Assembly (NCBI RefSeq): GCF_009296185.1
Contig: NZ_WBJR01000005.1
Coordinates: forward strand, 124,001-188,000
DNA length: 64,000 bases
Reading direction: 5' to 3'
From: Hydrogenovibrio sp. JE_KL2
GTDB taxonomy: Bacteria; Pseudomonadota; Gammaproteobacteria; Thiomicrospirales; Thiomicrospiraceae
Below, in pieces: positions 1 through 8,057 of this stretch. Position numbers and translations under genes: made by a program. Position 1 is the stretch's first letter. Each line of letters opens with the position of its first letter. The notes beneath the pieces are model-generated. The model worked only from the letters and a program-made list of their open reading frames with translations. It did not search any database and was not told the DNA's origin.

Positions 1-2
1 GA

Positions 3-1478
3 AAAGCGCGTTGGCAATTGGCACGCGGTGTCAGCCTAATGGGATTGGTCGTGGCAGTTTTCTTAGGAATCTCGCTGTTTTTCGGTTGGATTTCATTAGA
101 CGGTAGCGAACGCTGGACCATTACGTCGCCTGCCAGTTTGCTTGTTTTGGGGCTGGTAAGTTTTATCGGCTTTATCAATGTCGGTTATTCCCGTGTTTAT
201 ATGTCGGGAAACACCGAAGAGGAAAAACGCTATTTGAGATGGCTGTTGGTGACACTTGGCAGTGTATTGACGGTGGTTATCACCAACCATATGTTGGTTT
301 TGGTTGCCGCTTGGATCGCCATCAGCTTCAGTCTGCATAGATTATTGGTGTTTTTTCCAAATCGCCAAAGAGCGGCATTGGCTGCACACAAGAAGTTTAT
401 CTTTGCCAGAGTGGCGGAAGCCTTTTTATTAGCAGCTATTTTGATTCTTTACTATCAGCACGGTACCTGGTTTATCAGCGATATCCGCGAACAGTGGCTG
501 CACAACCCTGCGCTGAGCCAAGCCGATAAGGTGGCGGCATTCATGTTGGCTGCGGCGGCATTGGTTAAGTGTGCGCAATTGCCATTGCATGGTTGGTTGA
601 TTCAAGTGGTTGAAGCACCAACACCAGTTTCCGCGTTGCTGCATGCCGGGATTATTAACCTGGGTGGTTACCTGTTGATTATCTTCGCACCGCTGATTAT
701 GGCTTCGGATGCCGCACAGTGGTTGTTGCTGATTGTCGGTGGGATTACCACGGTATTGGCGGCATTAATCATGATGACGCGTGCTTCGATCAAGGTTAGA
801 TTGGCCTGGTCGACCATGTCGCAAATGGGACTGATGCTGGTTGAGTGTGGTCTAGGCTTATTTGAGTTGGCGTTACTGCATTTGATTGCCCACTCATGCT
901 ACAAGGCCTACGCTTTCTTGAATTCCGGTTCGGAAGTGGATTCCAGCCTAAAACGCAGATTGTCTTTGTCTGAAACACCAAGCCTAAAAGAGTGGATTGG
1001 TGCAGCATTGGCATCTTTTGTATTGGTCTATGGTTTTGTCGCCTTGGCTGGCTTGTCAGGTCCTTACAGCCCATGGTTATTGTTGGGGGTTGCCTTGACC
1101 TTGTTGATTGCTGAGCGTAACGGGAAGCACAAAATCGTTTCTTTTCTCGATATGTTCTCGCTGGCAGCGGCACTGCTATTTATTTACTTCATTCAAAAAT
1201 CTGGCGTTGGATTCATTTTACCGCCGATGGAAGCCAGTCTTGGTTGGGTAGGAGACCTGTGGATCAGTCTGCTGATTGTTTTTTTCGTATCAGGTTATCT
1301 ACTGGTTCGCTATCAAGCCGATAGCCCTTCGGTCATTAAGTTTAGACGTGCGCTTTATGCCGGGTTCTATCTTGACGAGTGGGTGACTCGAATGAACTTA
1401 AGACTTTACCCGACTCGTTTGCCGATGAGAGTCCAGCCTAAGAAGCTGCAAATTCCGAAAGAGGAGTTATATCAATGA
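3..1478 (+). CDS. dabB: DabB, membrane subunit of DAB inorganic carbon pump (5' partial)
   Basis: Proton-conducting membrane partner of DabA in the DAB complex, which couples the cation gradient to CO2/bicarbonate accumulation in the cytoplasm. The frame is open to the left edge, so the true start is upstream; the first in-window starts are TTG at 18 and ATG at 39. About 486 residues are visible, somewhat shorter than family members as I know them. The protein is strongly hydrophobic with about a dozen predicted spans and carries a NuoL/MrpA-type core (proton-conducting transporter family), with the block PLHGWL followed by APTPVSALLHAG around residues 190-210. The stop overlaps the dabA start in an ATGA, indicating translational coupling. 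NuoL-like proteins are easily confused, but the DabA partner settles the call. Confidence 0.92.
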   Translation, partial: KARWQLARGVSLMGLVVAVFLGISLFFGWISLDGSERWTITSPASLLVLGLVSFIGFINVGYSRVYMSGNTEEEKRYLRWLLVTLGSVLTVVITNHMLVLVAAWIAISFSLHRLLVFFPNRQRAALAAHKKFIFARVAEAFLLAAILILYYQHGTWFISDIREQWLHNPALSQADKVAAFMLAAAALVKCAQLPLHGWLIQVVEAPTPVSALLHAGIINLGGYLLIIFAPLIMASDAAQWLLLIVGGITTVLAALIMMTRASIKVRLAWSTMSQMGLMLVECGLGLFELALLHLIAHSCYKAYAFLNSGSEVDSSLKRRLSLSETPSLKEWIGAALASFVLVYGFVALAGLSGPYSPWLLLGVALTLLIAERNGKHKIVSFLDMFSLAAALLFIYFIQKSGVGFILPPMEASLGWVGDLWISLLIVFFVSGYLLVRYQADSPSVIKFRRALYAGFYLDEWVTRMNLRLYPTRLPMRVQPKKLQIPKEELYQ

Positions 1479-3934
1479 TGCGTTCAATACGAAAATCGAA
1501 AGCGGATGCGAAGACGATTTTGGCACAACCCGTTGAGTCTCATTTGTCTGACAATCAAAAACAAGCGGTGATGAAGGCTTGCGAGCTGATCGCGCCGACA
1601 TGGCCGCTGGATGAGTTGATTGCCGTTAACCCTTGGTGGGAAATGCGCGACATGCCCTTTACCAAGGTATCGGCAAAGGTCAGTGCGTTGAGAAAAGCGC
1701 AATGCTTGATGCCTAAGTCCTATTTTCAGGAAGTTTGGATGGAAACTTTGTTGCCGGATCATTTAGAACAGGCGGCACAGGATTTAGGCAAAGACTTTTC
1801 GGTTGAAACCCTAGAGCGTTATTTGATCGAAGATGACGAACGTTCGCACTGGCACAATATCAGTGACTTGGTTGACAGTGGCCGTGACAGAAAATACAAA
1901 ATGGCTTGGCGTGATGAAATTACGCATCAGGTCAGTCAGTTCTGTGCCGACTTTTTCCGTTTCAAAGAGAATGAAGGCTGCTATGGTAGAACCTATAGCG
2001 GGCTGTATTCAGAGTGGTTGGGGACTACCCGTCAAGACATGGGAATAGAAATCCTTATGGCGGAAGATGGTTTGACCCAGCACTTTTTAGATTTGCCGGA
2101 AGAACCAGAAACACTATTGGCAACGGCTTTGGTTGAGTTGCGCGTGTCGGATGACGTCGTCACCGACTATATGCAAGCCTTGTTGATGGATGTAAACGGT
2201 TGGGCGTCTTGGGTTGCCTATTTGCGCTGGCAAGACCGTCTCAGCGGTTATGACAACCAGTTGATGATTGAGTTCCTGGCGATTCGCGTTGCTTGGGAGC
2301 TGGTCTTGTGGCGCCATCAACGTGATAGGGATCGCAGTGTTTTCAATGAATTGAAAGTCATGTGGCTACACCAGATGAACATTCTTCCAGAGTTGATCAG
2401 AATGCATGAAGTGGCTCAGGAGAAGTTGTGGGTTTGGCAACGCGCCAGTGAAATTGCCTATCAGACCAATGTCAGCCAACAGCTGAAACATTCGTCGGAT
2501 AGAGCGGAGTCTGAAACACCTTCAGAAGCTCAAACGGTTTTACAGGCGGCGTTCTGTATTGATGTGCGTTCGGAAGTTATCCGTAGAGCGTTGGAGAGCC
2601 AGGATGCCCGCATTGAAACCATCGGGGTGGCAGGGTTCTTCGGCTTGCCGATTGAGTACCACCCGGTTGGGACGGATGTGTCTCGTCCACAATTACCAGG
2701 ATTGTTGAAGTCCGGCATCAAGGTTTCACCATTGCTGCCTGAGCTGACCAAACAAGACGCCAGCGCCAAGCTTAACAAAAAAGCGCGTTGGATTGAATGG
2801 GGCAATGCTGCGCCGGCAACTTTCAGTATGGTTGAGGCAACCGGCTTGATGTATGCCTTCAAACTGTTGCGAAATAGTTTGTTCCCGCATGACTACGAGC
2901 ATCCGGTCAACCATTTACCGACGTCTGACAGTTTTGAGTTGACCCAAGATGAAGCTGAGCTTTCAAATGAGCAAAAAGCTGATTTGGCGGCAGGCATTTT
3001 GACCGCAATGGGCTTGGATCGTCATTTTGCCGAAACGGTGCTTTTGGTCGGTCATGGCAGTAGCAGTTGCAACAACCCTCATGCTGCTGGGCTTGATTGC
3101 GGTGCTTGTGGTGGTCAGACTGGCGAAATCAATGTTCGCGTATTGGCTTTCCTGCTTAATGACAGTGCGGTACGTGAGACCTTGAAGAAAAAAGGGATTG
3201 TGATTCCTGACAACACGCGCTTCATTGCTGCGATGCATAACACCACAACGGATGAATTCACGTCATTCGGTTCGGAAAAAGTGAGTGAAACCGTTAAGAA
3301 ATGGTTGTCTCAAGCGACGGTGTTGGCAAGGCAGGAGCGCGCGATTCGTTTGGGGTTGTCGCATCTTGAGCAAAACGAAGTCCATGCGCGCATCAAACGA
3401 CGTGCCAAAGACTGGTCTCAAGTGAGACCGGAATGGGGTCTTTCCAATAACGCCGCCTTTATCGTTGCCCCAAGACATCGTACCCGACATGTGAACTTTG
3501 AAGGGCGAAGCTTTTTGCATGATTATGACTGGCAGCAGGATAAGGATTTGTCTTTGCTGACACAAATCATGACCGCACCTATGGTGGTAGCGAACTGGAT
3601 CAACCTTCAGTACTACGCTTCGGTTTGCGATAACTTGGTTTATGGTAGCGGTAATAAGGTATTGCACAACGTTGTGGATGGCTGTATTGGTGTTTTCGAA
3701 GGAAATGGTGGCGACTTGAGAATCGGTTTGCCGCTTCAATCCTTGCACAACGGAAACACTTGGATGCACGAACCTCTGCGTTTGAGCGTTTATATTGATG
3801 CACCATTGGAAGCGATTGCCGAGGTGGCAGCAAACAATGAGGTGGTCCGTCAACTGATCGATAACGAATGGCTTTACTGCTTCTGTTGGGATCGTGACGG
3901 TTCTGTCGAAAGGTTCTTAAGCTCGAAAGCTTAA
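1475..3934 (+). CDS. dabA: DabA, zinc-binding subunit of inorganic carbon pump (UPF0753/DUF2309)
   Basis: Cytoplasmic, carbonic-anhydrase-like subunit of the DAB complex, thought to hydrate CO2 vectorially when bound to DabB. The 819 residues match the family's usual size. The predicted zinc site is visible as Cys361 and Asp363 in CIDVRSE, His527 in VGHGSSS and Cys542 in LDCGACGG; the His-Cys spacing of 15 equals that of the H524/C539 pair known from Halothiobacillus DabA. The start at 1475 lies in the ATGA overlap with dabB; a second ATG follows at 1478. A strong terminator follows 12 bases after the stop, so dabB-dabA probably forms the end of a transcript. The gene is intact, with all four metal-site residues present. 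Confidence 0.95.
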   Translation: MMRSIRKSKADAKTILAQPVESHLSDNQKQAVMKACELIAPTWPLDELIAVNPWWEMRDMPFTKVSAKVSALRKAQCLMPKSYFQEVWMETLLPDHLEQAAQDLGKDFSVETLERYLIEDDERSHWHNISDLVDSGRDRKYKMAWRDEITHQVSQFCADFFRFKENEGCYGRTYSGLYSEWLGTTRQDMGIEILMAEDGLTQHFLDLPEEPETLLATALVELRVSDDVVTDYMQALLMDVNGWASWVAYLRWQDRLSGYDNQLMIEFLAIRVAWELVLWRHQRDRDRSVFNELKVMWLHQMNILPELIRMHEVAQEKLWVWQRASEIAYQTNVSQQLKHSSDRAESETPSEAQTVLQAAFCIDVRSEVIRRALESQDARIETIGVAGFFGLPIEYHPVGTDVSRPQLPGLLKSGIKVSPLLPELTKQDASAKLNKKARWIEWGNAAPATFSMVEATGLMYAFKLLRNSLFPHDYEHPVNHLPTSDSFELTQDEAELSNEQKADLAAGILTAMGLDRHFAETVLLVGHGSSSCNNPHAAGLDCGACGGQTGEINVRVLAFLLNDSAVRETLKKKGIVIPDNTRFIAAMHNTTTDEFTSFGSEKVSETVKKWLSQATVLARQERAIRLGLSHLEQNEVHARIKRRAKDWSQVRPEWGLSNNAAFIVAPRHRTRHVNFEGRSFLHDYDWQQDKDLSLLTQIMTAPMVVANWINLQYYASVCDNLVYGSGNKVLHNVVDGCIGVFEGNGGDLRIGLPLQSLHNGNTWMHEPLRLSVYIDAPLEAIAEVAANNEVVRQLIDNEWLYCFCWDRDGSVERFLSSKA

Positions 3935-3946
3935 GGCTGGTCTATG

Positions 3947-3980
3947 ACTAGAAGGGCGCCTGCTCTTCTAGTTTTCTTTT
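3947..3980 (+). terminator. Rho-independent terminator of dabBA
   Basis: An 11-bp stem (3947-3957 with 3962-3972, one G-U pair) around a GCCT loop is followed by a T-rich run, TTTTCTTTT. It lies just after the dabA stop. Confidence 0.85.
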
Positions 3981-4096
3981 CTATTCTTAAAACGATCAGT
4001 TGTCAGCGTTTTGCGCTGCACATCATTTTATGGAATTCATTCATTGTGAATCATAGGGCTAAAACAAGCCAGTAATACCAGCAGGTAACACAAGCA

Positions 4097-4115
4097 ACCC
4101 AACCTGGCAGATTTT
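4097..4115 (-). repeat. Dispersed repeat R, copy 1 (left arm of inverted pair)
   Basis: Matches the 19-base word AAAATCTGCCAGGTTGGGG on the minus strand at 18 of 19 positions; only the last G differs. It pairs with copy 2 to form a hairpin between convergent dabA and cheW. Confidence 0.9.
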
Positions 4116-4128
4116 GGAGATGCAATGA

Positions 4129-4147
4129 AAAATCTACCAGGTTGGGG
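4129..4147 (+). repeat. Dispersed repeat R, copy 2 (right arm of inverted pair)
   Basis: Plus-strand copy with one mismatch (CTACC in place of CTGCC). With copy 1 it gives an 18-bp stem with one C-A mismatch and a 13-base loop (4116-4128). It ends 3 bases past the stop of the leftward cheW gene, where a terminator for that gene would be expected. Confidence 0.9.
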
Positions 4148-4150
4148 TGG

Positions 4151-4723
4151 TTATGCTTGTGCAAGGTTTGGCGTTTCCTCGGTGAACGCCTCTAAATAGT
4201 TAAAAATCCCTTGTCCTAAAAGCGCGTCGACATTCAGGACGATGACCATCAGGTCTTCATGATCCTGTTTGTGCAGGTTGGCGACGCCCTGTATATATAG
4301 CTCATTGATGCCTTCCGATCCTTGAAAAGAAGGCACGCGCTGCAAGGTTGTCATATTGATGTTTTCCACATCACTGACACCATCTACCACCAAGCCAACG
4401 GTTTTGTAGTTTCCCGCTTCATCCTGTTCCATCGACATTCTGGTGATAATGACGACGGTCGTTTCATCATAGGTGGCCTTGCCTATCTGAAAACGGTTCC
4501 GCAGGTCAATTATCGGTACGATGGCGCCACGAATGTTGATGACGCCCTTGATGAAATTAGGCATCTCCGGCAATAGGGTGGTTTTTTCCCAGCCTCGGAT
4601 TTCCTGCACCCTGAGAATGTCCAATCCATAGAGTTCATTACCGAGAATGAAGGTTAAGAACTGGATATGAGAGGGTGAGTTCTCTTCAGTGATTTGGTTG
4701 TCTAAGTTATGCATTGTGTCCAT
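4151..4723 (-). CDS. cheW: CheW-like chemotaxis coupling protein
   Basis: Adaptor that links chemoreceptors to the CheA kinase in the cytoplasm. A single CheW domain fills about residues 20-165, with the characteristic GVINIRGAIVPIIDLR segment. I chose the ATG at 4723 (190 residues) over an in-frame ATG at 4738. It overlaps the receptor's TAA as TAATG and has a GGGGAG ribosome site 7 bases upstream, inside the last receptor codons. It therefore forms a two-gene unit with the upstream receptor gene, suggesting this coupler serves that receptor. No CheA, CheR or flagellar genes are present in the window. The downstream inverted repeat pair may end the transcript. Confidence 0.9.
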   Translation of the reverse strand: MDTMHNLDNQITEENSPSHIQFLTFILGNELYGLDILRVQEIRGWEKTTLLPEMPNFIKGVINIRGAIVPIIDLRNRFQIGKATYDETTVVIITRMSMEQDEAGNYKTVGLVVDGVSDVENINMTTLQRVPSFQGSEGINELYIQGVANLHKQDHEDLMVIVLNVDALLGQGIFNYLEAFTEETPNLAQA

Positions 4724-6567
4724 TAGAATTCTCCCCATTCATCACTGTTGGTTGGTGCGCTGGCCGAAGGTGCTTGCTTAGCAATCGCTTTGACCGGAGC
4801 TGCTGGTTTTGCGTCTGCTTTTTTTGGCAAACGGGGCGCATGCTCAATTTCGACACCGGTTCTGAAAAACGACATATCATGACTCAATTGGTTGGCCTGA
4901 TCACTCATACTTTCTGCTGCGGCAGAAGTTTCTTCTACCAAAGCGGCATTTTGCTGAGTCACTTCGTCGATTTGAGAAATCGCCTGGTGTACTTGGCTGA
5001 TACCGGTTGCCTGCTCGGAAGATGCCTGTGCAATGTGCCCGACCATTTGTGTGATGGATTCAATGGCAGCATTGATGTTGCCCAACATCTCACCTGATTC
5101 GCTTGCTAGAGTTGAACCTTGTTTCACTCTGTCCGAGGTTTCATCAATCAATTTTTTGATGTCCTTAGCGGCCTCAGCAGACTTTTGTGCCAATGAGCGA
5201 ACTTCGCCGGCTACCACCGCAAACCCGCGACCATGCTCGCCAGCTCTAGCCGCTTCAACAGCTGCGTTAAGTGCCAATAGGTTGGTTTGGAAAGCGATAC
5301 CGTCAATCAAGGTGACGATTTCAGCAATCTTATGGCTCGATTCTTCAATGGCATTCATGGCATCAATGGTCATGCTCATGACTTCAGTACCTTCGTTCGC
5401 TTTTTTCTGAGCTTCAGAAGACACTTTGGAGGCATTTTGCGCATTTTCGGTGTTTGCTTGCACCGCAGAGTTCATTTGATCCATGGTGGCACTGGTTTCC
5501 TCAAGTGCTGCCGCTTGTTGCTGTACACGCTCACTCAAATCAAGCGCACCTTGTTTAACTTCATCCGAAGCATCAGAAACAAACTGTGAAGAGCTGATCG
5601 CACGTACAATTACATCCTGAAGTTTTTCGGACATGTCTTGAATGCTAGAAGTCAGAGATTCAATCTGCGGTCTAAACATGCTGACTTGTCTGTCATCAAG
5701 ATGTTGCTTCATACGAGCGGTTAAATCACCTTCAGCAAAGTTTTTCAATACATTTCCGGCATCATCAATAACGTTCTTAAGTAATAGCGTGTTTTCGTTT
5801 TTGCTTACGTCTACCGCGTATTTGATGACTCTGACTGGCTTGTCGTTATTATCAAAAATCGGGTTGTAACTCGCTTCTAACCAAATATCGTCGCCCTGTC
5901 TGGTAATACGCTGAAACGTTCCTGATTTATACTGTCCAGCTTTAAGATCTTGCCAAAATTTTCTATATTCATTACTTTCAGCATAATCCGGTTTAACGAA
6001 CAGTCTGTGATGTTTTCCTTGGATTTCATTCAATTGATAGCCCATTGCAGACATAAGGTTATCGTTGGCATTAATGATGTTTCCGTCCAAATCAAACTCA
6101 ATCACCGCCATCACTCTGTTGATGGCATCAATTTGACCCTGGTTGCTGATTTCCTGTTGTACTTTATCCGTCACATCCGAAGCGACTTTTACAACTTTAT
6201 AGGCTTTGCCTTGTTCATCAAATAAAGGCGTATAAGACGCTTCAAGCCAGATTTCTTTGCCGTTTTTATCCAAACGTTTAAATCTGCCGGAAACAAATCG
6301 ACCTTCTTTAAGGGTGCGCCAGAATTTTTGGTAGTCCGGGTGATTGCTTTCTTCTGCACTCACAAACATACGGTGATGTCGGCCAACTAAATCTGCCGCT
6401 TGGTACCCCATAGCCTGCAAGAAATTTTCATTCGCTTTCAGGATGTTGCCATCAATATCAAACTCAATCATGGCTTGAGAACGGTTAATGGCATCAATTA
6501 ATGAGTTTTGTTCAAATATGGTTGATTTTGCATCGCTTATTTGATCTTTGTATTTTTGGCAGAACAT
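4723..6567 (-). CDS. Cytoplasmic chemoreceptor with two PAS domains (BdlA-like)
   Basis: Methyl-accepting chemotaxis protein of 614 residues without any membrane span, so a soluble sensor. Two similar PAS domains occupy about residues 22-135 and 143-255; each has an HHR-M/L-F motif (64-68 and 186-190), as in the Pseudomonas biofilm-dispersal receptor BdlA. The C-terminal half is the receptor signalling domain, with the conserved hairpin tip at about 420-460 (IDGIAFQTNLLALNAAVEAA). The last five residues, EWGEF, resemble the NWETF-type tail that docks the CheR methyltransferase. The PAS pair suggests a redox, oxygen or metabolic signal, but the ligand cannot be read from sequence. An AGAGG site lies about 9 bases before the start. 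Confidence 0.88.
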   Translation of the reverse strand: MFCQKYKDQISDAKSTIFEQNSLIDAINRSQAMIEFDIDGNILKANENFLQAMGYQAADLVGRHHRMFVSAEESNHPDYQKFWRTLKEGRFVSGRFKRLDKNGKEIWLEASYTPLFDEQGKAYKVVKVASDVTDKVQQEISNQGQIDAINRVMAVIEFDLDGNIINANDNLMSAMGYQLNEIQGKHHRLFVKPDYAESNEYRKFWQDLKAGQYKSGTFQRITRQGDDIWLEASYNPIFDNNDKPVRVIKYAVDVSKNENTLLLKNVIDDAGNVLKNFAEGDLTARMKQHLDDRQVSMFRPQIESLTSSIQDMSEKLQDVIVRAISSSQFVSDASDEVKQGALDLSERVQQQAAALEETSATMDQMNSAVQANTENAQNASKVSSEAQKKANEGTEVMSMTIDAMNAIEESSHKIAEIVTLIDGIAFQTNLLALNAAVEAARAGEHGRGFAVVAGEVRSLAQKSAEAAKDIKKLIDETSDRVKQGSTLASESGEMLGNINAAIESITQMVGHIAQASSEQATGISQVHQAISQIDEVTQQNAALVEETSAAAESMSDQANQLSHDMSFFRTGVEIEHAPRLPKKADAKPAAPVKAIAKQAPSASAPTNSDEWGEF

Positions 6568-6915
6568 GATTTATACCTCTCGGTTTAGCTTGCCTCTATG
6601 AATAAATAGCTTTAAAAACCTATATTTAAGTTTTTTATGCATTTCTTGAGGAGAATTCTATCATGCAAAAAGTTCAAATAAAACCTTTTTGTTCAAATAA
6701 TTCGTTTTTATTTAATTTGGGTACGAAAAACAGATAAAGTTTATTAAAGTGGGAGGTGTTAGCGAAGTTAGTTTGAATAAAAAAGCCTGCATAATTAGGA
6801 GGGTATTTGGCTTGGTTGAGGGTGATAAAAAGCGATTTTCATGCAAGACTGAACCTATTCGAGAATAAACGAATTTGGTTTCTAAAAGATATTTTGAATA
6901 ATTTTGAAATTGTAT
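6568..6915. other. AT-rich intergenic region without a convincing gene
   Basis: This stretch lies between the receptor start and the tRNA promoter. It holds the receptor's leader, a 10-base direct repeat GTTCAAATAA (6672-6681 and 6691-6700), and a 24-codon ORF at 6663-6737 that has a good GAGGAG site but no other support. Longer leftward ORFs here run into the tRNA genes and look spurious. Confidence 0.6.
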
Positions 6916-6944
6916 TTGACAGTCTTTAAGGCCATCTCTATAAT
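6916..6944 (+). promoter_or_regulatory. Sigma-70 promoter of the tRNA-Phe/tRNA-Leu unit
   Basis: Perfect consensus boxes TTGACA (6916-6921) and TATAAT (6939-6944) with 17-base spacing. The tRNA-Phe begins 17 bases after the -10 box. Confidence 0.92.
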
Positions 6945-6961
6945 ACGCAAATTCAAAAAAC

Positions 6962-7037
6962 GGCCACATAGCTCAGTCGGTAGAGCAAAGGATTGAAAAT
7001 CCTTGTGTCCCTGGTTCGATTCCAGGTGTGGCCACCA
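6962..7037 (+). tRNA. tRNA-Phe (anticodon GAA)
   Basis: A 76-base cloverleaf. The acceptor arms GGCCACA and TGTGGCC pair, the anticodon loop is TTGAAAA (anticodon GAA), the T arm contains GGTTCGATTCC, and CCA is encoded. It is co-transcribed with the tRNA-Leu 4 bases downstream. Confidence 0.97.
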
Positions 7038-7041
7038 CATT

Positions 7042-7125
<84 letters not shown>

Positions 7126-7131
7126 CATTCG

Positions 7132-7163
7132 AAGCCCGAGTAGTTTTCTACTTGGGCTTTTTT
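7132..7163 (+). terminator. Terminator of the tRNA unit
   Basis: A stem AAGCCCGAGTAG / CTACTTGGGCTT around a TTTT loop, followed by a T run. It starts 7 bases after the tRNA-Leu CCA. Confidence 0.9.
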
Positions 7164-7174
7164 ATGCCTGTCGT

Positions 7175-7780
7175 TCAGGCATTATTCGATTTCAGGTTGT
7201 ATTCGTAGCTGATGAAGCTACGAATAATATCGGCTTGAATCGGTTTATGGATGACCACGACATCTTCGGGAAGACGCGTTCGATCTATCTCATTCTGAGG
7301 AACTGCAGTGACCACGATAATAGTGGTGTTCGCTGTCTCTTCGTTACTACGTAGTGCCTTGAGCATATCGTATCCATCCATGTTTGGCATCATGAGGTCG
7401 GCAAAGATAATCTGAGGCTGTATTTTGCCAATCATCATCAGTCCTTCGTAGCCGTCTTTTGCGACATGGATAAATATGTCCAAATTCAACCTTTGTATGA
7501 TGCTGCTAATCAGTTGTTGGGTAAGTGGGTCATCATCAACAATCATTACTTTAAAGCGTTTATTAGGGTGGCTTTGAGAAGAGACCTCGGCTTCATTACT
7601 TGATGGTTTATTAAACTCTTGTATATAGTCGTTAATAGACGAGCGAAGCAATCTTCGATGACCTCCGGGCGTTTTCCAGGTTTTTAGGATGCCTTCGTCT
7701 GCAAGGCGTTTAACGACTGTTTTTGAAACGCCTATGATCTCACAGGCTTCGGTCGTGGTTATGTATTCGTTAGGCTGCAT
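7175..7780 (-). CDS. Response regulator with N-terminal excisionase/MerR-type HTH and C-terminal receiver
   Basis: A 201-residue regulator with an unusual domain order. Residues 6-55 form a winged helix of the excisionase/MerR type (TTTEACEIIGVSKTVVKRLA, then TPGGHRRL). Residues 77-195 form a receiver domain with acidic residues 82-84, phospho-acceptor Asp128 in FADLMMPNMDG, Thr158 and Lys179 in HKP. Most response regulators place the receiver first. Phosphorylation probably tunes DNA binding by the N-terminal helix. No kinase gene is adjacent, so the partner is unknown. It is transcribed divergently from the ATP-grasp operon, which makes that operon a possible target; this is inference from position only. 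Confidence 0.85.
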   Translation of the reverse strand: MQPNEYITTTEACEIIGVSKTVVKRLADEGILKTWKTPGGHRRLLRSSINDYIQEFNKPSSNEAEVSSQSHPNKRFKVMIVDDDPLTQQLISSIIQRLNLDIFIHVAKDGYEGLMMIGKIQPQIIFADLMMPNMDGYDMLKALRSNEETANTTIIVVTAVPQNEIDRTRLPEDVVVIHKPIQADIIRSFISYEYNLKSNNA

Positions 7781-8057
7781 ATTTATTGTCTTTTTTGTTT
7801 ATGAGTACGTAGGGGTATTTTATTCATTTTGTTCGTATTGTGCAAATAATTTAATATTGTTGCTTTCATTGGGCGTATAGCGGAGTATTTACGCAAATAA
7901 GTTCTTGACTCAATGGCTTCTAATTTGGTGCAAATTTAAGAAATATTAGTTAGTAATTCTTATTATTTTGATTTAACTGATTGTTAAATTAGGTTTTCTA
8001 TTGATTAGCCTGAAAGTTGCTTTTATTTAATGAGTTGTTCAATGAGGAGTAAAGGCA

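Noticed and set aside
3263-3853. A 196-codon ORF antisense to dabA
   Set aside because: Shadow frame of a well-supported gene, without ribosome site or family resemblance.
6663-6737. A 24-codon rightward ORF with a good GAGGAG site
   Set aside because: Too short and AT-rich to separate from chance; no operon or motif support.
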